A stretch of DNA of 64,000 bases from Galbula dea (taxonomy: Eukaryota; Chordata; Aves; Piciformes; Galbulidae). A model generated the notes under the pieces. The model saw only the letters and a list, made by a program, of their open reading frames with translations. It was not told where the DNA came from and made no database searches. Shown piece after piece: positions 26,401 through 39,900 of the stretch (positions are counted from its first letter, which is position 1; each line of letters begins with the position of its first letter). Made by a program: the position numbers and the translations under genes. The stretch spans positions 1,027,664 to 1,091,663 of the forward strand of contig VWZX01001164.1 in the NCBI GenBank assembly GCA_013399015.1, written 5' to 3'.

Positions 26401-27444
26401 ACAGCACGTTCCTGTTAAACAAAAAAGCTGAGCTGCCACAGCTTTTGTGTCTTCCAACTGCTCTGAGGGAGGAAAAAAAAGTTATTTTAAGTGTTATGGG
26501 TTTTTGTTTTTGTTTTTAAATCATGGCTTTCAGTATCTTTGAAGCAAAGGAGTTTCACACTGCTTTTCTCCAAAGAGAAAAATATGACTTTGCATCAGAA
26601 CACAACAGACATCTCTCCTGACATCAGAGGAAGGCTGTCACAAGCCGCTGTGATGTGACTGGCAATGGGGTAATTGACAGAACTTTAATGGCGCTGTCTA
26701 GCCCAAAAGAGCTGTGGGAGTCAGACTAGCTGTCTCTGCACATCTGTTGTGGATATAAGCAGTTGAGAACAAGCCCTGCTTTCAGCCCAGATACTAACTC
26801 ATTCAGTATATTCATCAAAAAAGCAATTGAATCCAATGGTTTTCATTTTACAAAATGATAGATCCATACTCCCTCATGGCTACATCCATGAATACTTCCA
26901 ACTCCTGAACTTCAGATGGATTACTGCCACCTCCTCTGCAAATGGTTACCCTGTGTAAAGCATACAGCCACAGGAAACAAACCCTAGGAAATTAGCTTAT
27001 CTATAGACAACGTTTTTGAAATGATAACTGAACTGCAAACCCCACAAAAATTTACATCATGCCATTAAACGGTCTGCAACACACTGTCTTGGTGTAAAGA
27101 AATCCAACATGGACACAAAACACATTTCTTTTTAGGAAGCGAGTGCTCTTTAAAATAATTATTTAGGTTATTATGAGGCTAATCTGCACTAGTTCAGAGA
27201 GACTTTCACCTCAATCTGGAAGTTAAAGACAGCATCCTGGCTCATTTAACACACAACAAGGTTGTCCCTAGGTTAGTTCTAAGTTGATGAATATTAAAAC
27301 AATTTTCATGTTAATTTCATCATTCAAATTATCAATAAATACTAAAGAGGGAAACTCCCAGGCAGTAAAGATATTTAAAGGCAAACTGACTGCAAAGTTT
27401 ATACAGAAAAGCAACAGCATTCTAAATTATTCTAAACACAGACT
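20429..27444. other. Intron 1 segment, mostly unique sequence
   Basis: This 7-kb stretch has a G-run (about 20440-20448), a short CA-rich tract (20480-20500), T-runs near 20989 and 21102, and a duplicated CAA-rich unit (26216-26260). It also includes the coding-like block at 24683-25125 and the motif-bearing block at 26620-26760, both described as findings. No gene can be assigned. Confidence 0.7.
26216..26260. repeat. Duplicated 20-bp CAA-rich unit
   Basis: The unit ccaaccaaacaaccaaaaac occurs twice, separated by aaaa. It is T-free on the plus strand and resembles the other CAA-rich tracts of this intron. Confidence 0.9.
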
Positions 27445-27492
27445 AGTTTGGGTTGGAAGGGGCCTTTAAAGGTCATCTAGTCAAACCTGCAT
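27445..27492 (-). repeat. CR1 3'-end remnant
   Basis: This is a roughly 50-base piece matching the CR1 block gtttgggttggaaggggcct, then aaaggtcatctagtcaaacc. The terminal octamers are not clear. The orientation is minus. Confidence 0.75.
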
Positions 27493-30400
27493 TCAATCAT
27501 TTACAGTCAGCTGTACAAAAAACAAGACTGACATGTAATGAAGAGCATTAATAACATAGGTAAGGCTTTTTATTTGCCTTTTTGTTCTCCCACCACACAG
27601 AAACACCTGGTTCCCACCACCAAGCCTTTCTTCCCAGCTGTGAAGGTTGGAAACTTTCATTTTAAAACATATGACATGTATCTTTCAAGAGCTACTGTTT
27701 TGTGAATTACTCTTAATTCTTAAGGAAATCACCTGTGTTGTTAAAATTAAAGTTATATCTGTGATTAAATGTCCTTTTATCTAGTCATTACTAGTGGAGA
27801 AACACATTGCAGAGATGACAAAAAGTCACGTAAAAAACACTTCAGCAACAGTTTTCTGCTTCTGCTGCCAACTTCTTTCTTTCTGAATCTAAGGGTGCAT
27901 TTTATTTTCTTATTTTACTGTAGTAGTACAAGTATTCAAACCTTTATTTTAAATAATACTGGCACTAGAAAAATGAGGAACTATCTTAGTTAATTAGTGG
28001 AAATTTTTGTATCAATGAAACTGTCTTTAAAATGAGTTACTTTTCTTCAAGATTAACTGATGCACTCATTAAAAACAACAATCATTTGAAAGCCTATCTC
28101 CTGCTAGAGGACATTTCTATTGGGCAGCAATCTGGACTGCATTATAAAACACTATTATACATGAACAGATGGAAATCATAAAATGATATTTAGCTACAGA
28201 TTTCCTGTCAAAAACTTATATAAAAAGATGCTCAACGTCTTCCATTAGCCAACATTAAATCATGAAAAAAATCAGAGGAACCCATGTAAATCCTATAACA
28301 CAGCAGCCTATTTTTAATCCATATTTTTCAGGTCCCTGGCACATAAGATAGGCATAAATAAGACTACATTTTCAACCTGAAGCACACAATACAGGATCAA
28401 ACCCAACAAACTACTCAACAAAGAATACACATAAAAATGCATTTCATTTATAGTTAAAAATTAAGACTTCTCAGGTTTGAATTCTCACTTTTGGCTGAAC
28501 ATCAGTGGAAATCAGTGAAGCTCTACAGAGCTTTACAGGTTTCTCAGAAGAGCTGATTATAGGCTCATGGTCCAGAAATGTATTAAACTTTCCCATTATA
28601 AGCTGTAATGGACTGCCTGGGCTAGAATAGCAAATCCATTGTTCAACTTCAGTCAGATATGAAAGTTACTCTTGCAAAGATCAAGGTGTGTAACTTTAAC
28701 TTAGTACAAAAATAAACTGCCCCCTTAGTTTAAGGACAAAGTGTTATCAACTGTTGCAATCAATACAACTATTTTGAAATGAAGTCTTGTCTTGTATTAC
28801 ACTTATTCAGAACTTTTTGCTTCATTGCCAGGGCTTAAAAAAAATAATGCTATGAAAGCACACTACAGAGATCATTATAGAATGCTTATAGTAAAAATCC
28901 AATGTCAGAATAATAGTTGCTGAACACGCCACCCAAGAGGAATGTGGGGGCAAGAGAGATAAGATACAGATGTGAATGGTGAGAGGCACTCCTTGAAATA
29001 CTTTGCATACCTTATCAAATAGATTGTGTTCAGTTTATTGTTTGATATAAATCAGAGTTGTATTTCACAACTGATAAATTGATAAAACTACCTGAGAACT
29101 AGCAAAACTCAAAATATTATTTCATTTAAGACTTCAGAACTCATTAAGTACTACATGAATGTTTACTTTAGTATATTAAGTCAATAGTACTATAAACCTT
29201 TAGTCTGTACATAGACTGAATTTGCTGTTTTCTTCCTAGACTCACTAATGAAAGCTTTTAAGATTATTTTCTCCATACATTCAGCTTCGTTTATCTCACT
29301 TCTCTTCTTGCACAAAAGCTATACAAGCAAAGGAACATAAAGACATCCTTCTGTTTTGGTAGTCCTAAAGACAAACCAACCTTCAACCTTCATGGCCTCC
29401 AAAAGTGGGCCTTACTATTAATCACTTCATGCTAACAACACTTAGGACTTCAAGCACATCCAAGAGAAGCCTTAATTCTCTAGTCAATGCGGTGAATTCA
29501 GGACATCAAGGTACATTAAACATGGGGAAGAAAGAAAGGAATTGGAAAGAAAAAGCAACGTGCAAGTTGGCTATCAATTGGAATATGCTGTATTATTCCT
29601 CACTCCACTAAAGATCAAACTTTGTATCCAGAACTTCTTATTCTACATAGAGACACACACAGTTTCATTGAGGTTCAAAAAGTCTAGGTTACTTTGGTAA
29701 GAACTGGCAACAGAGTCTATGCAGAAAGTAAACCTGGCAGCTCACAGATATCTCACACCCTTGGGAAAGGCATTGAATTCTGCAATGTATGTCTGGACAC
29801 AGTTAGTAAGGCTAGTCATTTATAATTAACAATGTTCTCCTTTTCTTTTACATTATGCAGCAAAGCAACAACGCTCCTTTTAACTCAAATCAGAGAGGAG
29901 TAGTCTGGCTTTACTGAAAACCACCATTAAAAGACAATTGTAGCTCTAGCAAGTCAAGTTAAACAAAAAACAGCCAGAAAACCACTAAAAAACATGGGAA
30001 ACCATCTGAGAGAGCAGAAAAAGATATCCCTATACAGGACAAAGAAAGAACACCAGACTCTCTTGAGGTCTAACGAGGTGCACTGGAGATAAATATGTTA
30101 GTTCCATACAAAAGCCTAAGCAGTTTCAGAAGCTTTTAAAGTTTTTAAGGTAGCTTTTAATAGACTTGAATGAGAACAGTCCTAGGCCAGGAGCAGCAAG
30201 AGGCCTGAGGATCCCATCTTCCAGCCATCAGGCTTATGCAATCAACTGCCTCAGCCTTTTTTCTATGGTTGCTTTATCAAAGAACAGAAATGCTTGTGTA
30301 CAAAGCCTCGGGAATTTGATGGGGAATGGACATTTGGCTTTCTCTATACAGAAAAGTTATAGTCTTCATCTATCTTTTTATACGCAAGGCAGTTGAGAAA

Positions 30401-31867
30401 ACATTAGGTCTTGTCTTAATGGATTTTGCTTTAGTATCTCCCAACTCAGAGTTAATGTAACATCACATACAAAAGGCTCGTAAAGTAGGCTGAAAACACT
30501 GGGGACATCACTTTTGCTCCCCTTAAAAGTCCCTCCAAGCACAAACTCCTGCTCTACAGAATGTACCTATTTCTGTAAAAATAATCAAGATATTTCTTGC
30601 CCATTTATTAGAGACTGAAAAAAGAACCACATATGCAGAGCCACTGATCTGCTCAGAGAAAGTATACTAGTATTTAGCAATATAGTGAGGAATCAGAGGA
30701 TCTTTCATTCCACTTAGTATTTTTGTTTGCAGAACAAAGTAAAAGGTTTTTGATTGCAGACTTGTAAACTAAAGGGGAGGATTATATCATCCAAGTCCTT
30801 TCTTCTCAAAGCTCTGCCAGTGGGAAGACACAGCATTTACTACTTCTGGGGGGAAAAAGGTCTAGCATTCAAATATAGTAGCTCCTAAAATAAACAAACC
30901 AAACCGCAGAACCCGTACCCAAAATAATCCCAACACCATAAAAAACTGTTTACCAGTACACAATTATGCCAAGTATTTTGTAACAAAGTCCACAATTGTG
31001 AGTTTTCAGCAACAACTGCTCTATTTGTGCTCTGTTCACAGCTATTAGTGTCTTCTCAAACACACCTTGTCCTCCTTCATTGGCTTAATTTTAAGCCCCA
31101 AGCCTCTGGCTCTTCAGCTTCCAGCATCAAATCTCCCCAGTAGTACTATTCTGCTTCTTAATGAGCACACTGAAGCTCCTACTCCTCTGTCTCAAATACT
31201 CCCAAATATAGAGCTCATTTCCAAGATGCTTGTGCCTAATTTCCACTTACAATTAAAAACAAAGCAACAGGAATAAAGAAACCAGAAACATAATTCCTAT
31301 CTAAGAAAATCCACACTTTATCTATTGATGCAGAAGCAGTCCCCAGATTAAGAAAATGGCAGTTGCAAGATAGCTTCCCAGGGGCAGCACAACTACAGAA
31401 ATAAAAATTATGCTTTTTGCAGCTAGAAGAACTGTTCTGTTCTATTTTGCACTTCACAAATAGTATCTCATAGTCAATATTTGCCACCTCAACTTTAATT
31501 TTCTAATGTTTCATTAGATGTTTATCTCTGTTAATACATGGATGCTTCCAGCAAAGATTTCATCTTCACTCTGAAGAAGCTGCAAACTCTAGACAAAAAT
31601 AATTTGGAAATGCTTTTTCTTAAGCTGCCTTGTACAAGGGTGAAGATCTGGATAAGCACTACACTGTGACAAATTGAACTCTAGGTTTTTTTCAGTTGTT
31701 TGGGGTATTATTCCTGCTCCATGCTACGTTTTTAGAGATTTATCTCCCAATTCAAGTTACCTATATGCATTTTTATGCCTATATTTTGCTCCAATAATAA
31801 TTAAAAAAAAAGATGAGAGAATGCAAAATTCTTATACAGAAAAACCTCACTTATCTAGGATTTGACG
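27493..31867. other. Intron 1 segment, unique sequence
   Basis: This is AT-rich intronic sequence without recognisable repeats, exons or RNA genes. Short open frames (for example 29405-29611 and 30166-30396) show no family signal. Confidence 0.7.
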
Positions 31868-32553
31868 GGTGGCCTGTTCAGTGGATAATGAATTGGTTGA
31901 ATGGTCTCATGTACAGAGTAGTGGTCAATGGCTCAAGGTCCCAATGGAGATGAGTGACAAATGGTGTCCCTCAGGGGTCTATACCAGGACCAGTACTGCT
32001 TAATATCTTCATCAATGACACTGACAGCAGGATTGAGTTCACTCTCAGCAAGTCTGCAGATGACACCAAGTTAAGTAGTGCAGCTGACACACCTGAGAGG
32101 CAGGACGCCATTCAGAAGGACCTGGACAAGCTTGAGAAGTGAGCCTGTGCAAACCTTATGAAGTTCCAGAAGGCCAAATGCAAGGTCCTGCACTTGGGCC
32201 AGGGCAATCCTATATATCAGTACAGGTTGGGAGATGATGTGATTGAGTAGCCCTGCAGAGAGGGACCTGGGGGTACTGGTGGACATAAAGCTTGACATGA
32301 GCTGACACTGTCCATTCACACCTCAGAAGACCAAACATATCCTGGGCTGCATCAAAAGAACTGTGGCCAGTAGATTGAGGGAGGTGATTCTGCCTCTCTG
32401 CTCTGCTCTGGTGAGACTTCACCTGGAGTACTGCATCCAGCTCTGGAGTCCTCAACACAAGGACACAAACCTGTTGGGGTGGGTCCAGACAAGGGCCACA
32501 AAAATGATCAGAGGGTTGGACCACCTCTCCTGTGAGAAAAGGCCAAGAGGCTA
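31868..32553 (+). repeat. CR1 fragment with reverse-transcriptase remnant
   Basis: About 690 bases of the 3' half of the CR1 reverse-transcriptase reading frame, in plus orientation. At about 31957-32139 it reads GVPQGSIPGPVLLNIFINDT and then SKSADDTKLS, where SADD replaces the F/YADD catalytic motif of active copies. At about 32363-32560 it reads REVILPLCSALVRLHLEYC and then RATKMIRGLDHLS, the C-terminal part. Stops and frameshifts separate these pieces, so the copy is dead. Unusually for CR1 it lacks its 3' end, which argues for a later deletion. The 153-codon minus-strand frame at 32210-32671, the longest in the window, is only its antisense shadow. Confidence 0.93.
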
Positions 32554-33882
32554 TTTTGCCCTGGATTCCAGAAAGATGAATGCTAAGTTTTGGGTTGTCT
32601 GTTAATAAAACAATGAAATAGATGACACACTTGGAATAGGAAACAAAAAAACCCAAACAATCCCACAACAAAAACCAAAAGGAGTTAAAAAAATTATGTA
32701 TTTTTAATTACGTAGTCAAAACAGGTTGTCCTTTTTTTTCCTCCCCCAACTAAAGTGTCACAAATTATTTTCTTATACTTAATTTCGGTTTTTTATACAA
32801 AATACTAATACCAGGAACAGAAGATGTAACAAATGAGAACAGGCAATACTTAGTCTAAAAAACCTATTTCTAACTCTCTATTTCTCTGTTTCTCTTAACT
32901 TTAAGCAGATTAGATATCCATGTTAACAGTGGAAATAGAAAGAATAGAAAGAAAAACAAGACTTCTTCCTTGCAGCTCTGAGACAAAAATCTGTTCATAA
33001 GCACTTATTATTCTCTGGTTCTAAAGACAAACTGGTACCAAACTAGCAGAAAAGAATTATCACTCAATGAATAACTAAAAAGGATCATCAAGTGACTGTC
33101 TTATTTATTAAAAAGGTTGAGAAATATTAGGGAAAGTTTAGATAATATTTATGTCTAGAGAGTAAGCAATAGGAATGAGTTATAAAATATCAATGTATAA
33201 AACATCTTAAAAGAACATTTAATATAGAGCTTGTAGAAAGGATAGTTAATATCATTTTTCATCATGACAACAACTTGTACTTTAAACTACTTGTTAAATT
33301 TGCGTTAGATACATGCACACACTAAAAATTAAAGTCTTGCCCTTTTCCAAATGCTAAGAACAAGTGCTTGATTAACATTATGTAAATGTATTCCTATTTT
33401 GATCATGACCAAGCAGAAAATGTTCATTAAGATGCAAACACAATATGCTGAGAAAGTGGCAGTCCACTTCTTTTGCAAATTATTCATTAGGTGCCAGGCA
33501 CTACATTAACACAATTAAATTTCTACAACAATAAATAGATCTGAAGCTTAATGTAGGATGAAATGATGGGAAGACTCACATTTTGAGAACAATTTTAATA
33601 TACTGTTACATAAAGTTTCGTGACTGGTGATGGACTGATTTACCATTTTGTGAAACAGTACATTAGATAGATTTTTTTTTTTTGGCTCTTCCCCTGGAGT
33701 GCTATTAATTTACTCAAAAGTTTTTAAAACATGATGATAAAAACTGCTGTATATGTACAAGTCTTATATAATAACAAAACTACTACTGCTACAGTTATTT
33801 AGTCCAGTGTTTACACTGCAGCGGGAAACAGAAATCAAGATTACTAGGTTTATAAAGATTTAATAGACAATGCTGGATGGTG
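32554..33882. other. Intron 1 segment between two plus-strand CR1 pieces
   Basis: AT-rich sequence with a CAA-rich tract at about 32641-32682 and T-runs near 32731 and 33670. I see no gene. It separates a CR1 piece lacking its 3' end from a CR1 piece that is only a 3' end. Confidence 0.7.
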
Positions 33883-33946
33883 ATGATGGTTGGACTTGAT
33901 GATATCATAGAGGTCTCTTCCAACCTTAATAATTCTGTGATTCTAT
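33883..33946 (+). repeat. CR1 3' end
   Basis: A short plus-oriented CR1 terminus: ggttggacttgatgatatca, then ggtctcttccaaccttaata and the octamers attctgtgattctat. It could be the displaced 3' end of the copy ending at 32553, which has the same orientation. Confidence 0.88.
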
Positions 33947-36699
33947 ATGTGCTTTTTTATAGTTTTAGATTAATATTAAAAGAAGAGAATAAATGCCAGT
34001 TATGGAACAGATATTTCAAGTAACAGAAAAATGAACACAGTTTCCGATTTGAAGTATTTTCTTGTAAAAATCTTCATAGGTATGATCAGAGAATCCAGTT
34101 ACCATGTCAAAGGAATCTTCCTGTATGCTTTCAAAAGCAGCTCCTCCACAAGGATGGCACTAAGTTTTCATGTTCAGCTGAGCCTCGTATTCTTCTCTGC
34201 TCCTTCCTGCAGCTACCCTCCCAGAATTTCAGAGGGAATGTGGCCAGCAATAACTTTACTCCTTGCAAAACTAATACCCCTCTGAGTTCCTGCTTGTTCA
34301 CAGTACTTGACTGCCCAATTCTGTTCCTAAAAACGTCTCTCCAAATTTACAGGGAATTTTTTCCTCCCTCTTTGGAGAGCCACAAAGGGCAGAAATGTTG
34401 CGTGGGAGTTGCTCTTTCCTCTCTGGAATCTGCTTGTTTCTTCTCTTTCCTTTCTGGTGCAAGGGAAACAACCCACCACAGTGTAATTATCAAATTCAGA
34501 AATAAGTCCAACAATTTAGTAAATGAGTATTGTCCTCAAAGTTAAACTTCTAGGAAAGAGAGTGCTCTTAATGTTGAACAGGGGCTGTTTCATAGAAGTA
34601 GTGAGAAAGAGTAACACAGCTGATATCAAGAAAATGTCATTGCATTTATCTAGAGTTATTTGATTCCAAGCTGATATACCAAAATGAAGGATCTTCTGTA
34701 TAAAACATTTTTTAAAAGTAGAGATAAAAAGAAGCATTTCTAAAAAAGGAGCTAACTAGTACTTAACTTGACCATTGTGTGCATAGTATTTTAGTGCAGG
34801 GTGGTGCTTTCTCATGCCTTACGAGTTTCTGGAAGGACCATAATGGCCACATCTGCCATGAAACCTGCATGCCTCCAGAATTATGGATTTAATCTCCCAA
34901 AACTCCTTTGAGAATGGAAGATATATCTTTCCATTTTATAATCAAGGAAGTGTAGCACAAAGAAGCCGTTTGTACATGCATACTCACGCACAGCAAAATT
35001 TAAAGCTAGACTTCCTAAGTCTTGGGCTAAGACCTTAATCGTAGTATCAGTTTGACTTGTCATAGTTCTCTCTATCACTGACTGATACAAAAGAGCAGCT
35101 GGTACTTCAAGAAGGGCATCTTAAAATCTTATTCAAGTTTTTTTCTCAGAAGAAAAACTCCAGCTGTGCAACAAAATGCACATTTTATTTTCTTCATCAG
35201 AATGTTTTGCCAAATAGCTACATAGGATTTATTTTGCTGCCTTACCAGCTTATGCCCTATTTTGCTACTAATGCAGTTCTACAATATGCATAAAATAACC
35301 TCTTTGGGCACTTGACACTGAAATAGCTGGATTAAAAGGACATATTGTGCTAAGTTTGAGTCTTACATACTGCTGAGAGTCAAGATAGCAATGCAGCTGA
35401 CACTCAGTGCAGATAACTCAATTACATTATTGTATGCAGTGAAATATCTTATCAAAATCAGTTAAGTCACTGGTGTCCTTTGAGGATGACAACAGACATC
35501 ACACAACTACCATAAAAAAACCCCCTCTCTGTCATCAAAAATTTACCTTTCTCTACTCACTTCTCTGGTGCACGTCAAATTACAAAAAAATATACAGAGG
35601 GGAAAAAAAAAAAAAGACAAGAGTTCAGCCCCTGAAGTGTCAGGTCTGACAAGAAGTAACACTTTCCAAACTCATTACAGTTTTAGAGAATTGTGTTTAG
35701 TTAAACTTTACTATATTAATTAGGCCACTTGAGAGAAAAAGGATAGCTGGCTTTCAGAGAGTTTATTGGCATGGGACTAAGTTGCTGTGTAAAGACACAA
35801 AGATCACTGTATATCTGTTAGTGAAGGGTTACCAGGGAGGGGGTAAGAAGTGATTAAAAAAAACCCAGTGTCTCTATCAAGTATAAGGTATATTCAACCA
35901 AATTTTAGATTTTATTTATCAGACTTATTCTACCAAGACATCTTTAGTTTTCCCTGAGAATAAAGCCCGAGATATCAGTGATACTGTACCACATTGCAAT
36001 TAGATGTTTAACTATCAATTATTTGAGAATTCATCCTTGTAGTGCAGTTCCACCAACATCATTTCCACATGGACAAACAGCATAACAGACTAAATAGAAT
36101 AAACAGTTGTGACTGCACACACACAAATTATGTACTTTGATGTATTTTTCTGAGAGTCCCTTAAGACTTGCAAGTTTTACAGTAACTGCTCTAGCAAGGT
36201 CTGCTACTGTGGTATGTCTGTTGCTCTTTATCAATAACGATTTAGTAGAGTGGTGGAGCTATTTGAAAGCTACGGGAAAGAAGTTATGGTAGGAATCTGC
36301 GAGATAACATGTTCAACATAAGTGTTTCCCCTCCCCCTCTATACAAGCAGTAATTGTGTAATGATTTTTAGAAGAGATTATTAATTAGGGAGCATGTGAG
36401 TATTAGAGATAAATACTTAGGAAAAGGGCATCTTTCTCTTTGTGAGTACATTTGTACATAATATTTAGCTTTCCCCAGCTTCTACATTCACTTCAATGCC
36501 TGAAGAGCTGTATAACTCTCACAGCTCCCTCGAACAATTACTGCTCTAAGAACTTAATAACCTAAACCACTGTTTTGAAACTACATCCCCCAAAGTGGAT
36601 TTTCCTCCTGATATTTAGAGGAATATGTGAATTTAAAACAGGTTTTCCTATTTTCAAGCTCTTCTAAAGTCTTGATAAGAAGCATTTACAAATATGAAT

Positions 36700-36970
36700 C
36701 AATAGTCCACAGCAGACTCAATCAATGAGATCAAGAACTATAATTTATCGACCTGAGAATCACCTTCTGTATCTGACAAATCTGCAGGTAATTACCCATT
36801 TGTTGTTTAAAACAAATGCAGCCCTACTGTAATGGATGCTATCAATCAGCACATATCCTGTCTATGCAAGTCAGCCCCAGCTGACTTCTAAATATTACAG
36901 ACACATTATTTACATTAATTTTTTAATTAAGGATTTAATGATATTTATAATGCACTATTCCAATAAGCCA
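36700..36970. promoter_or_regulatory. Candidate enhancer-like block
   Basis: This stretch packs homeodomain-type cores, including the palindrome ggtaattacc (36787-36796), atcaatca (36841-36848, PBX/HOX-like), and a ttaattaagg region near 36924. It also holds an E-box cagctg (36878-36883) and two short dyads: catttgtt/aacaaatg (36797-36804 and 36811-36818) and aagtcagc/gctgactt (36868-36875 and 36880-36887). Such clustering is typical of conserved intronic enhancers, but AT-rich sequence produces these cores by chance, so function is inferred only. Confidence 0.3.
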
Positions 36971-39900
36971 GCATGGCTAGTATAGTTGGAAGTAATGTTC
37001 TAAACTGTGCTGATTTTTTCCGGGCATCAAAAAGAAGTTGAGCTGGTAATGCCAATGCAAAAAACACACCTTAATTCACCACTATTCTCACAAGAAAATA
37101 TTGTTATGACTAGTGTGCCATACATTTTAAAGTAATGGAAGATACCCAAGGAAAACAGCAAGCATTTTAGTGCAGCCCTACTGATGCACTGAAGGGCCTG
37201 TCAATGTATTCTGGAATTTCATTAAAATTTATAGTAAAATAAAAGGTCTCTCTTATCTCATTTTGTGCAAGATAGCCATCTAATTTAACTTTATAATGCA
37301 AAACTCAATTATTAAGAATTTAAGTGTTACTCTGTACCAAATAGGATCCAAATGTTCTTATTCATCTCTTCTTCCCTCATGTGAATAGAAACAAGAGCAA
37401 ATATTTCCATTTATATTCTATACTACATTTTTAAAAGAACTATAATTTTTTTTCACTTTTCCTGGGCAAACCAGTTTTGAATGTATCAGCAGGAAAAGCT
37501 GACATCCTAAGTCTTAAATTGCAAGGTATTCTTAGATTTTTACAAGTCACAGAAAACAATGAAAATTGCTACAGGAGTCAGGGCAATAATCTCCTCATTT
37601 ATTTGCAGGAAATATCCTGAGCATTTGTTTCATAAATACATGCAAACCAAAGCACTTAGTCACTGACCAAGCAGCTCCCTACCAGGGATGTCCTGTTCAC
37701 CACTGCAATAAGATTCCATTTTAAGAATTGTTCTGTTTCCATTGTGTCATATTGTTTTCTACCGATAGATGCATCAGAGATGTTCGTGCATTACAAGATG
37801 GGATGAAAGAAATTTTTTTTCAAAATACTTTCCCTAGTGACCAAGAGAATCAGTTCATACAATATTAAAAACAACAGCCAGTAGTGGCATATCTAAAGGA
37901 AACGCAGAGAAATAATTACAAAAATTTAGCAAGCTTCCTCCAAGGGATGTAAAGTGTCCCAAGGTCAGGGACATCCCTATTACTAAGACACCAAAGGTGA
38001 AGATTAAAAAAAAAAGCATTGTCCTACAAATGCAGATACTACTTGCATTAGACTGTTTCCAGTATTTTTGTATGTGTATTCTGGTAACCAAATGTTTAGG
38101 GCCATTCTTTGCTACCATCACACTAAACCAGAAGAAAACAGACTAACATTTGATTGCAAGAACACAAGGAAAATTGAATTAAGTGAAGTATGCATTAGAA
38201 CATCTTCAGGATCACTAGCATCAGTAATAAATAAAAATACATTTACTATCCAGATGAACATAGAGCACTCAGCAGCATACTTTTACAGGTCAATGAGTTT
38301 TCTATAGAGCTAGTGCTGAGAAATATTTCTGAAGTACCTTCTCAAATACGCTTGTCTAAGTGTGTATGTCCAACTGCACAAGTAAGCTGTCAGGCCATAA
38401 ACAAAGCATACGATTTGGCAATCTGTTTATTTCTTCAGACACTGTTTCTATTGTTGCATTTCCTTTCAAAGTTCTGTATCCGTAAAGGTATTTCAGGTTA
38501 TGCATGCAAGAAAGTACTACTCAAAGTATTCACAGTTAAACTGGAAGTTTTCTTCTTTCAATGGCAGTCACAGTATTCACAAACCTTACGAAGTTCGAAA
38601 GCCTGAAAAAATGACTGATGCTTGGTTTAAGGGTCTTGGGGTGAGTGGGTACAATGTCACATTAAGAATCCATCAATACTATTTTCAGCAGCTGCAAATT
38701 CCACATACAATCCTTACACTCTTCTATTTTTACTGCTGTAAAACTGAAGCCTTATTTATTAATAAGTGCAGAGATTAAAATATTTTCAGAGGCTTAAAAA
38801 TAGTATAATTTGAATCATGAGTAACTGCAGGAGACACCACCAGTTGCATGATGTAAAAACCAAGAACTAAGGAAAATATGCTAAAGCTAGAAAAATATAA
38901 GAGGGAAGGGAACACAGTAAGCAAGGAGGCTAAAAAAATTTCTAATCCACATAGACAGCTCTGATTAATGTACCTAGACTCGCAGATGGCAAGATTCAGT
39001 CTCTGATGAAAACCAGAATGGTCTTAATTGAGTAGGCTGCTAGTATGTCCAGATATATATCAACACATGCCCCATAAAGTCAGTCTTTGGGTTCATGAAA
39101 TGTCACATAATCCAATACTAAGCAATTCTATGAGTAAACTTGTAAATAATGCAAAATACAGCACGTCAGCCTAGCAAGCCCAATTACAAGCAGTTTTACT
39201 TGGAAATGCTGATTAGAGCAAAATGTCAGGCATAAAGTACATAAAGAAAATGTGTGCTACAGTAATCAAGTCTAAAGATGACAAAGATGGATGCCTGCAG
39301 TTTTGTTCAAATTCTCAAAGAAAAGCTGCAAGCACTCGGCCAGCTGTAGACAAATATATTTTCCTGGCTACCCAGGCTATTCAAAAGAACTAGCAGTAAA
39401 TCTCTCACAACTCAAGACTGCAGTTCACCTTCACAACTGAAGGCCTTATGCCTTCAAATCAAATTGCAGGTTCCAATCTGGCAAATTCCTAAAGCCGCTA
39501 GAACTTGTGCCCCAAACCATCGCTGTATTTAGCAAAAGTGAACTGCATGTCAAGTAGCTTTCTGACTCCCTGTCTTTTTCAGATATGGGGAAGACAAAGA
39601 CTGTTCAACACATAGATGGAGAAGAAAGTATTAGTAGAGCATCTCTACTGTCTTCCAAGGGAACAGTTACCATGTAAGATGTTGGCATCTGTGATAATGC
39701 AGATAAATGTATGAAACTCTTCCAAAAATGATGACACAGGGTCTATGAAATATCATACATCTAATGCTGAAATGAGAACTTAATAGAACTCTTTCCTGAG
39801 TCCTGAACTGCAATCCCCCATCTTGATCAAGTCCCAATTCCAGTGACTTTCAACATGCTGACTTAAAACAAAGGAAAATTAGAAATAAACATCAATCCTT

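Noticed and set aside
32210..32671. Longest open frame in the window (153 codons, minus strand)
   Set aside because: It is antisense to a decayed CR1 reverse-transcriptase fragment, and its reading has no protein character of its own.
38068..38778. Cluster of plus-strand frames (79, 97 and 92 codons)
   Set aside because: They are in different frames, without splice signals joining them and without a family signal. They lie deep in intron 1.
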